This document shows, piece by piece, positions 1 through 6,156 of a DNA stretch of 8,915 nucleotides. A model generated the notes under the pieces. It was not told where the DNA came from and did no database searches. It saw nothing but the letters and a program-made list of their open reading frames with translations. The DNA is from Bacillota bacterium (GTDB taxonomy: Bacteria; Bacillota; Dehalobacteriia; UBA4068): assembly GCA_017439615.1 (NCBI GenBank), contig JAFSIU010000151.1, positions 1 through 8,915 on the forward strand, written 5' to 3'. The first letter of the stretch is position 1. Every line of letters begins with the position of its first letter. A program made the position numbers and the translations under genes.

Positions 1-2979
1 CATGAACAGCAGAAGATCGAAGCAATCGATTATGAAGATTTTGCAAATCTGGTTGATATGAATGCTGTCAAGGCCTTCCGTGACGGTGCACTCAATTCCG
101 AGCATCCCGTAGTCCGCGGCACCAATCAGAATCCTGATATCTTCTTCCAGGGCAGAGAGGCTTCCCAGCCCTTCAATGACAGAATTCCCGGCATTGTCGA
201 TGAATATATGAAGAAAATCTCCGCATTGACCGGACGCAGCTATAATCTCTTCGATTATTATGGCGCTCCCGATGCCGAATATGTCGCAGTAGCCATGGGC
301 TCTGTCTGTGATACTGCAGAGCAGGCTGTTGATTATCTCAATGCTCAGGGCTGCAAATGCGGTCTTATCAAAGTCCGTCTCTATCGTCCCTTTGCAACCG
401 ATTATTTCCTGAAGGCTGTTCCCAAAACCGCAAAACGTATCATGGTACTTGACAGAGTCAAGACTATCGGCGCTCCCGGCGAACCTCTCTATCTTGATGT
501 TGTTGCAGCCTTTGCAGGTGAAGCCAATGCTCCTGCCATCATCGGCGGCCGCTTCGGTCTGGGCAGCAAGGATACTGTTCCCGCTGATATTGTTGCCGCA
601 TTCCGTAACCTGATGAGCGATGCTCCCAAAAAGAGCTTCACACTTGCCATCAATGATGATGTCAACAACAGCTCCCTCCCCCGTACAGAAATTGTCAATA
701 TGCTGCCTGAGGGCACCATTCAGTGCAAATTCTGGGGCTTGGGCTCCGATGGTACTGTCGGCGCCAACAAACAGGCTGTAGATATAATAGGAAAGAACAC
801 TGATTTCTATGCTCAGGCCTATTTCGATTATGATTCCAAGAAATCGGGCGGCCTGACCATGAGCCATCTGCGTTTCGGTCCCGAGCCAATCAAGGCTCCC
901 TATCTCATCAATAATGCCGACTTCATCAGCTGCTCCAATCAGGCATATGTACATAACTATGACCTGACCGCAGGCTTGAAAAAGGGCGGCTCCTTCCTGC
1001 TCAACTGCGTTTGGAGCGAAGAAGAGCTGGAACACAAGCTCCCCGCTTCCTTGAAGCGCTTCCTGGCAGAAAATGAAATCAAATTCTATACCATCAATGC
1101 GGTGGATATTGCTCGCGAGCTTGGCTTGGGCAATCGCACCAATATGATTATGCAGTCCGCCTTCTTCAAGCTTTCCGGAATTTTGCCCGAAGATGTCTTT
1201 GTCGATGCTCTCAATAAGGCTATCGTCAAAGCATATGGCAAAAAGGGCGAAGCTATTGTCGAGATGAACAAAAAGGCTGTGCTTGCAGGCCTGCATGATG
1301 TCAAAGCTATCGATGTGCCTGCAGAATGGGCAAATGCAGCCGATGAAGAGCATACAGCAGGCGAGGAAAATGATTTCGTCAAAAATATCCTTCGTCCCAT
1401 TAACTCCGCGAAAGGCAACAGCCTGCCTGTTTCCGCCTTCAGCGGCCGTGAAGACGGCAGCTATCCCGTTGGCGGCAGCAAATATGAAAAACGCGGCGTA
1501 GCCGCCTTCGTTCCTGAATGGATTGCTGACAAATGCATTCAGTGCAATCAGTGCGCTCTCGTCTGCCCCCATGCTGCAATCCGCCCCTTCATCGTTACCG
1601 AAGAAGAGATCGCAGCAGCACCCAGACCCTTTGAAAGCAAAAAGGCTGTCGGCAAGGATTTTGACGGCAATCAGTTCCGTATGCAGATCAGCCCGCTCGA
1701 TTGTCAGGGCTGTGGCTCCTGCGTGACCGTTTGTTTGGCCAAAGAACCTGCACTCATCATGCGTCCCATTGATGAGCAGGTCGAAAAGGAAGCTGCCAAT
1801 TGGGATTATCTGGTTGAATTGCCTCAGAAGGCTCTGCCTGCTGCAACAAATATCAAAAATTCTCAGTTCCGTCAGCCCTTGCTCGAATTCTCGGGCGCAT
1901 GTGCAGGCTGCGGCGAGACCCCCTATGTCAAGCTGATCACTCAGTTCTTCGGCGATCGTATGGTCATTGCCAATGCTACCGGCTGCTCCTCCATCTGGGG
2001 TGCTGCCGTTCCCGCAATGCCTTATACCACCACTCCCGAGGGCAAGGGTCCCGCTTGGGCAAACAGCCTCTTCGAAGATAATGCCGAATATGCTCTCGGC
2101 ATGACTCTGGCAGAAAAGCAGATCCGTAACCGCATCAAAGACCTGATGGAACAAGCTCTTGCAGCACAAACCGCAGGTCAGCTCGAAGCACATTATCAGG
2201 CATGGCTTGCAGCCTTCAATGACGGCGAAAAGAGCATGGAAATCACCAAGGCAATGCTGCCCTTGCTCGAAGCTGCCGAGGATGAAATCGCCAAGGAAAT
2301 CCTTGCCAAGAAAGACTTCCTCGTCAAGAAATCCTTCTGGGCATTGGGCGGCGATGGCTGGGCTTATGATATCGGTTATGGAGGTTTGGATCATGTGCTG
2401 GCAAGCGGCGAAAATATCAATGTTTTCGTCTTTGACACCGAGGTTTATTCCAATACCGGTGGTCAGAGCTCCAAATCCACTCCCACCGCAGCAATTGCAA
2501 AATTTGCTGCATCCGGCAAACGCAATAAGAAAAAGGATCTCGGCATGATGGCAATGAGCTATGGCTATGTTTATGTAGCACAGATCGCTATGGGCGCTGA
2601 TATGAATCAGACACTGAAGGCCATCAAAGAGGCCGAAGCATATAACGGTCCTTCTCTCATCATCGCATACAGCACCTGCATCAATCACGGTGTCAAGAGC
2701 GGTATGTGCAATGCAATGCCCGAGATGAAATCCGCTGTTCAGTGCGGTTATTGGCAGCTTTATCGCTATAACCCCGCACTCAAAGAGCAGGGCAAAAATC
2801 CCTTCAGCCTTGATTCCAAGGAGCCGACAGGCGATTTCCTCGAATTCATCAATGGCGAGGTCCGCTTCAATTCGCTGAAGAAGGCCTTCCCCGAGCAGGC
2901 AGATGCACTCTTTGCCAAGCTGCATGAGGATGCGAAGGAAAGACTTGCAGGATATAAGAGATTGGCAGAACAGCAATAA
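1..2979 (+). CDS. nifJ: Pyruvate:ferredoxin (flavodoxin) oxidoreductase, 5'-truncated by window edge
   Basis: Cytosolic iron-sulfur/thiamine diphosphate enzyme converting pyruvate and CoA to acetyl-CoA and CO2 while reducing ferredoxin or flavodoxin. The frame is open from base 1 (the ATG at 58 is internal) and 992 codons are present. Using window residue numbers: RGTNQNPDIFFQGREA lies near the end of domain I; GLGSDGTVGANK (246-257) belongs to the gamma-type domain; the EKR motif is at 496-498; two [4Fe-4S] ferredoxin motifs are at 512-523 (CIQCNQCALVCP) and 568-578 (CQGCGSCVTVC). Proximal-cluster cysteines are C634, C637, C662 and C893. The TPP motif starts at GDGW (784) and YSNTGGQ is at 816-822. 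Against recalled Desulfovibrio africanus numbering (C812, C815, C840, N996, C1071) every one of these is offset by exactly 178, so about 178 N-terminal residues are missing, including the pyruvate-binding Thr/Arg region. The protein ends 99 residues after C893, so it lacks the C-terminal extension of the D. africanus enzyme. No frameshift is seen. Confidence 0.97.
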   Translation, partial: HEQQKIEAIDYEDFANLVDMNAVKAFRDGALNSEHPVVRGTNQNPDIFFQGREASQPFNDRIPGIVDEYMKKISALTGRSYNLFDYYGAPDAEYVAVAMGSVCDTAEQAVDYLNAQGCKCGLIKVRLYRPFATDYFLKAVPKTAKRIMVLDRVKTIGAPGEPLYLDVVAAFAGEANAPAIIGGRFGLGSKDTVPADIVAAFRNLMSDAPKKSFTLAINDDVNNSSLPRTEIVNMLPEGTIQCKFWGLGSDGTVGANKQAVDIIGKNTDFYAQAYFDYDSKKSGGLTMSHLRFGPEPIKAPYLINNADFISCSNQAYVHNYDLTAGLKKGGSFLLNCVWSEEELEHKLPASLKRFLAENEIKFYTINAVDIARELGLGNRTNMIMQSAFFKLSGILPEDVFVDALNKAIVKAYGKKGEAIVEMNKKAVLAGLHDVKAIDVPAEWANAADEEHTAGEENDFVKNILRPINSAKGNSLPVSAFSGREDGSYPVGGSKYEKRGVAAFVPEWIADKCIQCNQCALVCPHAAIRPFIVTEEEIAAAPRPFESKKAVGKDFDGNQFRMQISPLDCQGCGSCVTVCLAKEPALIMRPIDEQVEKEAANWDYLVELPQKALPAATNIKNSQFRQPLLEFSGACAGCGETPYVKLITQFFGDRMVIANATGCSSIWGAAVPAMPYTTTPEGKGPAWANSLFEDNAEYALGMTLAEKQIRNRIKDLMEQALAAQTAGQLEAHYQAWLAAFNDGEKSMEITKAMLPLLEAAEDEIAKEILAKKDFLVKKSFWALGGDGWAYDIGYGGLDHVLASGENINVFVFDTEVYSNTGGQSSKSTPTAAIAKFAASGKRNKKKDLGMMAMSYGYVYVAQIAMGADMNQTLKAIKEAEAYNGPSLIIAYSTCINHGVKSGMCNAMPEMKSAVQCGYWQLYRYNPALKEQGKNPFSLDSKEPTGDFLEFINGEVRFNSLKKAFPEQADALFAKLHEDAKERLAGYKRLAEQQ

Positions 2980-2991
2980 TCACAAATCTGC

Positions 2992-2997
2992 GAGGTG
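2992..2997 (+). promoter_or_regulatory. Ribosome binding site of the zinc-ribbon gene
   Basis: GAGGTG sits 6 nt before the ATG at 3004. An in-frame GTG at 2995 lies inside this Shine-Dalgarno sequence, so ATG 3004 is the preferred start. Confidence 0.7.
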
Positions 2998-3003
2998 AAG
3001 AAA

Positions 3004-3219
3004 ATGACAGAGAAAAAACAATATGTCTGCGTAAAATGCGGCAACACACACTATGAAGCAGATCAGTTTCAGGCGACGGGCGGCAATTTTGCCAAGCTCT
3101 TTGATGTGCAAAACAAGCGCTTCACCACCATCACCTGCACTGAATGCGGATATACCGAGCTTTATAAAAATGTTAATGAAGACGGTATGGATATTCTCGA
3201 TTTTCTGTTCAATGCATAG
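3004..3219 (+). CDS. Small zinc-ribbon protein (YpzJ / DUF2082-like, predicted nucleic-acid binding)
   Basis: A 71-residue protein with two CxxC knuckles, C9-V-K-C12 and C45-T-E-C48, which can hold one Zn2+ in a zinc ribbon. Between them is the conserved-looking stretch TGGNFAKLFDVQNKRFTT (25-42), and the C-terminus carries ILDFLF. This arrangement (CVKCGN, then TGG..K.FD.QN..FTT, then CTECGYTE.YK, then ILDF) matches my memory of the short 'nucleic-acid-binding Zn-ribbon' family that includes Bacillus YpzJ. No biochemical function is established that I know of, and none is claimed here. It begins 24 nt after the nifJ stop with no visible promoter between them, so it is probably cotranscribed with nifJ, and it is followed by a strong terminator. 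No signal peptide or membrane segment is present. An alternative GTG start at 2995 would add three residues (MKK). Confidence 0.85.
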   Translation: MTEKKQYVCVKCGNTHYEADQFQATGGNFAKLFDVQNKRFTTITCTECGYTELYKNVNEDGMDILDFLFNA

Positions 3220-3252
3220 TTTTCGGTATATCGCATGATCTCCCAAATATTG

Positions 3253-3284
3253 ACGGCGCTCTCATTTTTGAGAGCGCCGTTTTT
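3253..3284 (+). terminator. Rho-independent terminator of nifJ / zinc-ribbon unit
   Basis: Perfect 12-bp stem (ACGGCGCTCTCA at 3253-3264 with its complement at 3269-3280), a TTTT loop, and a run of five T at 3280-3284. It starts 33 nt after the zinc-ribbon stop codon. This is a textbook intrinsic terminator in the + direction; the reverse strand lacks an equally good U tract. Confidence 0.92.
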
Positions 3285-3373
3285 GTTTGATATATCCTTA
3301 CCTGATAAACCAGTCTGGCAGGGGGTTGCGGACATATCGCAAAAAGAGACAATATTTACATCGCGCTGCCGCC

Positions 3374-3403
3374 TTGACGAATAAACACAAAATCAGTTAT
3401 AAT
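3374..3403 (+). promoter_or_regulatory. Housekeeping sigma-A type promoter of sigH
   Basis: -35 TTGACG at 3374-3379, an 18-bp spacer, then -10 TATAAT at 3398-3403. Transcription would begin near 3410, giving a short leader of roughly 25 nt before sigH. It lies after the 3253-3284 terminator, so sigH appears to be an independent unit. I see nothing recognisable in the rest of the 3286-3373 spacer. Confidence 0.8.
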
Positions 3404-3436
3404 ATTTTCACTTGTTAAAGCGAAAGTGTGAAGAAA

Positions 3437-4090
3437 ATGGCAAAACTTGCTCACTACTATGATAAATATATTTCTATGACAGATGAAGCCATCGTGGCGC
3501 TTGCCAATGATGGTGATCTTGATGCGCAGGATTTCCTCATCAACAAATACAAGAATTTTGTTCGTGCCAAAGCCCGCTCCTATTTTCTGATCGGTGCGGA
3601 CAGAGAGGATATCATTCAAGAGGGAATGATCGGACTTTATAAGGCGATCCGCGACTTCAAGCCGGACAAGCTTTCGTCCTTCCGTGCCTTTGCCGAGCTT
3701 TGCATCACAAGACAAATCATCACAGCCATCAAGACTGCCACAAGGCAAAAGCATATACCCCTCAATTCCTATGTCTCGTTGAACAAACCCATCTATGACG
3801 AGGAATCCGACCGTACACTCTTGGATATTATTTCAGGCAACCGCATCACCGACCCCGAGGAATTTATCATCGGCCATGAGGATTTCTTAAAAATCGAAGC
3901 CAAAATCGGCGAAATCCTCAGCTCGCTTGAAAAAGAGGTTCTCTCACTCTATCTGCAGGGGCGTTCCTATCAGGAAATTGCCGTGATACTGAACAGACAT
4001 ATCAAATCCATCGACAATGCACTGCAAAGAGTCAAGCGTAAAATCGAAAAATATCTCGAGGACCGCAGAAGAGAAGAACGCGCAATGTAG
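3437..4090 (+). CDS. sigH: RNA polymerase sigma factor SigH (Spo0H type)
   Basis: Alternative sigma factor of the sigma-70 family; in Bacillus it directs early-sporulation, competence and stationary-phase transcription. The 217-residue product matches B. subtilis SigH closely from memory (about 218 residues). Region 2 contains NFVRAKARSYFLIGADRED (40-58), QEGMIGLYKAIRDF (61-74) and AELCITRQIITAIKTATRQK (86-105). Region 4.2 is the helix-turn-helix RSYQEIAVILNRHIKSIDNA (176-195), followed by the basic QRVKRK. ATG 3437 is chosen. A GTG at 3428 in the same frame would add MKK, and no strong Shine-Dalgarno precedes either, so the start is uncertain by three residues. It has its own promoter and ends facing rlmB. 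In Bacillus sigH follows rlmB-yacP on the same strand, so here it is inverted and yacP is missing. Many non-sporulating relatives keep sigH, so it does not prove sporulation. Confidence 0.95.
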   Translation: MAKLAHYYDKYISMTDEAIVALANDGDLDAQDFLINKYKNFVRAKARSYFLIGADREDIIQEGMIGLYKAIRDFKPDKLSSFRAFAELCITRQIITAIKTATRQKHIPLNSYVSLNKPIYDEESDRTLLDIISGNRITDPEEFIIGHEDFLKIEAKIGEILSSLEKEVLSLYLQGRSYQEIAVILNRHIKSIDNALQRVKRKIEKYLEDRRREERAM

Positions 4091-4096
4091 CACAGC

Positions 4097-4163
4097 AAAA
4101 TCAATATAAAGCCAACAGCCTCCCTTTTTGAAAAAGGGAGGCTGTTGGTTATATATTGATTTT
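4097..4163. terminator. Long near-perfect inverted repeat, probable bidirectional terminator between sigH and rlmB
   Basis: The convergent sigH/rlmB gap is filled by a 67-nt dyad. A 17-bp perfect stem (4112-4128 with 4132-4148, loop TGA) is extended outwards by an A-U pair, a G-U pair and one A-A mismatch. A second perfect 12-bp arm (4097-4108 with 4152-4163) completes it. It begins 7 nt after the sigH stop and ends 26 nt past the rlmB stop (on the minus strand). T-rich sequence flanks the GC-rich core on both strands, consistent with terminating both units. The stem is unusually long for a plain terminator, so a small palindromic repeat element is an alternative. Confidence 0.85.
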
Positions 4164-4189
4164 AAATTTTTGCGGACGATACTTTTATC

Positions 4190-5032
4190 TTAGGAATTGG
4201 CTTTCATTATTTCATACATGCAAACTGCACCTGCCGCGGATACGGAGAGGCTGTTCAGCGGCCCCTTCATTGGTAAGGAGATGATGAAATCGCATTTTTC
4301 GCGGACCAAGGGCGAAAGTCCCTTGCCCTCGGCACCCATCACAAGACCCATAGAACCCTTGAGATTGGCTTGATAAATGTTCTCGCCATCCATATCGGCA
4401 CCTGCTATCCAAAGGCCGGCTTCCTTCAGGCTTTCCATTGTTTGTACCAGATTGGAAACGCGTGCGACCTTCATATATTGCAGCGCGCCGCTGGAGACCT
4501 TGTTGACAGTCTGCGTGAGTGCAGCGCTGCGGCGCTTGGGGATGATGACACCATGCGCGCCTGTGCAAAGCGCGGTACGAATGATGGCACCAAGATTATG
4601 CGGATCCTCGACCCCATCCAGCAGCACGATGAACGGGGGCTCATTACGTTCTGCTGCCAGAGCGAGCATTTCCTCCGGCTCAGCATAGGCAAAGGGGGCG
4701 AGATAGGCTATCACACCGCGGTTATCCTCACCGGCAAGCTTGACAAGCTGCTGTTTGGGGACAGATGCATAGACCACCTTGCGCTCACGGCAAAGCTCGA
4801 TTATCTGCGCGGCCTTGGCAGGCTCCATACCCTCTGCCAGCAGCACCTTATTAATTTCGGCACCGCTGCGCAGGGCCTCGATGACGGGATTTCTGCCGCA
4901 GATAATTTCTCTTTCATTATCCAAAGCAGCATCATTTTCGGCAGGCTTTTGGCGATCGGGCTTTTGATAATTATTCTTTTTGCCGAAATTGTTTCTTTCG
5001 GCATTTTTCTTTGCAAAATTCTTTTTATCCAT
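4190..5032 (-). CDS. rlmB: 23S rRNA (guanosine-2'-O)-methyltransferase, TrmH/SpoU family
   Basis: SAM-dependent 2'-O-methylation of a guanosine in 23S rRNA (G2251 in E. coli numbering). The 280-residue SPOUT enzyme has a Lys/Asn-rich basic N-terminus (about 1-35) likely to contact RNA, then a substrate-binding domain beginning IICGRNPVIEALRSG (43-57) with NRGVIA at 104-109. The trefoil-knot motifs follow: motif 1 DPHNLGAIIRTA (143-154), motif 2 LVMGAEGKGLSPLV (230-243), motif 3 ISLPMKGPLNSLSVSAAGAV (251-270). N146, R152 and E235 are the expected conserved residues. The ATG at 5032-5030 overlaps the thyX TGA by one base (TGATG). A GAGGAG 14 nt upstream is a slightly distant Shine-Dalgarno, so coupling to thyX translation is likely. 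It is the last gene of the cysS operon. The specific target G2251 is inferred from family and context, not from the motifs alone. Confidence 0.93.
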   Translation of the reverse strand: MDKKNFAKKNAERNNFGKKNNYQKPDRQKPAENDAALDNEREIICGRNPVIEALRSGAEINKVLLAEGMEPAKAAQIIELCRERKVVYASVPKQQLVKLAGEDNRGVIAYLAPFAYAEPEEMLALAAERNEPPFIVLLDGVEDPHNLGAIIRTALCTGAHGVIIPKRRSAALTQTVNKVSSGALQYMKVARVSNLVQTMESLKEAGLWIAGADMDGENIYQANLKGSMGLVMGAEGKGLSPLVREKCDFIISLPMKGPLNSLSVSAAGAVCMYEIMKANS

Positions 5033-5739
5033 CAGAATCCACGCAGCTCCTCTATGGTAGGTGCAATGCCGCAGCTCATTTTGCCCTCGGGGCAGAAGCC
5101 GTTTTTCAGGCAGGGAGCGCCTGCCTTGGCAAAGAGCAAAGGTGCGACTTCCTTGACCTGACGCAGCATTTCCTTTGCTATGAAGCGGATCTCCCACTGT
5201 GCTCTGGTGCAGCAGCGCAGCTCAAAGAAATGGATAAGGCTGCGGGCATTCATGGTAACGACCAATGATGTCGAAGCGGCATTGGGCAGCAAAAAGCGTG
5301 CATCCTCGGCAGGAACACCGAGAGCAAGCAGTGCATCATAAGCCTCCTGCACCTTGTCAATCGTTTCACGGAAAAGCTTATCCGCTTCGGGCTTCAGAGC
5401 AATGCTGTTCGGCTCAATGCAGGAAAAACCTGTTTCCTTGACATAACGCTGGGATTTTTGGCTATATGAGCAGCCGACGCGATGGCGCACCAGCTGATGA
5501 GAGCAGGCACGGCTGATACCATCAACAGAAAAACAGAAAGAAGCATGCTCAAAGGGGGATTCATGACCGAGATCCACCAGCTTTTTCAAAAACTCTTCAA
5601 CCTGTGCGGAGGTGAAATCCTCCATCAGCTCATTGCCGTTTTTCTTTGAATAGCACAGTCTTGCTGCCGCTGCCACGACCTTTTCAGGCTCGGGAGTATA
5701 ACTCAAAAGAGTTACCTGCGGTTTGATAATATTCGTCAT
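5032..5739 (-). CDS. thyX: Flavin-dependent thymidylate synthase ThyX
   Basis: Makes dTMP from dUMP using methylene-tetrahydrofolate and FAD/NADPH, replacing ThyA. The 235 residues include GHESPFEHASFCF (58-70), SRACSHQLVRHR (76-87), SYSQKSQRYV (91-100) and LPNAASTSLVVTMNARSLIH (151-170), followed by FFELRCCTRAQWEIR (171-185). The ThyX signature is usually RHR-X7-S (R95 to S105 in M. tuberculosis); here RHR is 85-87 and the serine is S96, so the spacing is X8, one residue longer. The reading frame through this stretch is continuous. The C-terminus has C210, C216 and C223 in a PCL..GFCPEGKMSCG tail that I recall from clostridial ThyX proteins, where with C176/C177 they could form a metal or disulfide site (inference). 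Its ATG overlaps the mrnC stop (ATGA), with AGGAGG 7 nt upstream inside mrnC. The product supplies dTMP; the link to its translation-related neighbours is positional only. Confidence 0.95.
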   Translation of the reverse strand: MTNIIKPQVTLLSYTPEPEKVVAAAARLCYSKKNGNELMEDFTSAQVEEFLKKLVDLGHESPFEHASFCFSVDGISRACSHQLVRHRVGCSYSQKSQRYVKETGFSCIEPNSIALKPEADKLFRETIDKVQEAYDALLALGVPAEDARFLLPNAASTSLVVTMNARSLIHFFELRCCTRAQWEIRFIAKEMLRQVKEVAPLLFAKAGAPCLKNGFCPEGKMSCGIAPTIEELRGF

Positions 5740-6137
5740 TGCTCTTCCTCCTCAAACAAAGCTTCAAAAAGCTTATCCAGCTTTTCCTGCTCATTTTTGA
5801 TATACCAATAGCCGATCAGCGTTTCCACACCTGTGGCACGGCGATATTCACCCACCGCCACCGAGGAGCGTGAATGGGGACTTTTGGCATTGCGCCCGCG
5901 CTTCATCACAGCGATATCATCCTCTGCAAGCAGGGGTAAAAGCTTTTCCCAAAGCGCAGACTGACCTGTGGCGGAAACAAGCGGAATCACTCGCTCATGC
6001 AGTTCGGCTGTACGCAAAATGCCCTTGGCGATATAATGCTCACGCACACGCAGCTCATAAAGAGCATCACCCAAATAGGCAAGCGTCAGCACAGGCACAT
6101 TGTCGGGATTCAGTTTCATAATTTCTTCTGTTGACAT
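5736..6137 (-). CDS. mrnC: Mini-ribonuclease III (Mini-III), 23S rRNA maturation
   Basis: A 133-residue RNase III-like nuclease without a double-stranded-RNA-binding domain; in B. subtilis Mini-III trims the double-stranded ends of 23S rRNA precursor as a dimer. Visible motifs are LAYLGDALYELRVR (19-32) with the catalytic Asp at D24, KRGRNAKSP (79-87), and SSVAVGEYRRATGVETLIGY (91-110) with the second metal-binding acidic residue at E105. Length matches the family (about 130-145). The ATG at 6137-6135 is preferred because AGGA lies 7 nt upstream (plus-strand 6145-6148); a second in-frame ATG at codon 7 has no better site. The cysS stop is only 19 nt upstream, and the 3' end overlaps thyX by 4 nt. 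The protein ends FEEEEQ, and those Glu codons provide the thyX Shine-Dalgarno. cysS followed by mrnC is the Bacillus gene order. Confidence 0.94.
   Translation of the reverse strand: MSTEEIMKLNPDNVPVLTLAYLGDALYELRVREHYIAKGILRTAELHERVIPLVSATGQSALWEKLLPLLAEDDIAVMKRGRNAKSPHSRSSVAVGEYRRATGVETLIGYWYIKNEQEKLDKLFEALFEEEEQ
5747..5752 (-). promoter_or_regulatory. Ribosome binding site of thyX, inside the mrnC coding sequence
   Basis: AGGAGG on the minus strand, 7 nt before the thyX ATG (5739-5737). The bases belong to the run of Glu codons that ends mrnC, so the acidic tail of MrnC and the thyX Shine-Dalgarno share sequence. Confidence 0.85.
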
Positions 6138-6156
6138 GCAAATATCCTGAATTCAA

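Noticed and set aside
1086..1418. A 110-codon minus-strand open frame within nifJ
   Set aside because: Antisense shadow of conserved PFOR coding sequence; low-complexity translation without family features.
4370..5161. A 263-codon plus-strand open frame opposite rlmB and the end of thyX
   Set aside because: It is fully antisense to two clearly recognised genes, spans their junction, has no family-like motif, and its apparent hydrophobic parts come from the complement of Lys/Asn-rich codons.
5033..5197. An upstream in-frame extension of rlmB to an ATG at 5197
   Set aside because: The extra 55 residues are out-of-frame thyX sequence with no RlmB-like content; the ATG at 5032 gives a normal-length protein in a TGATG overlap.
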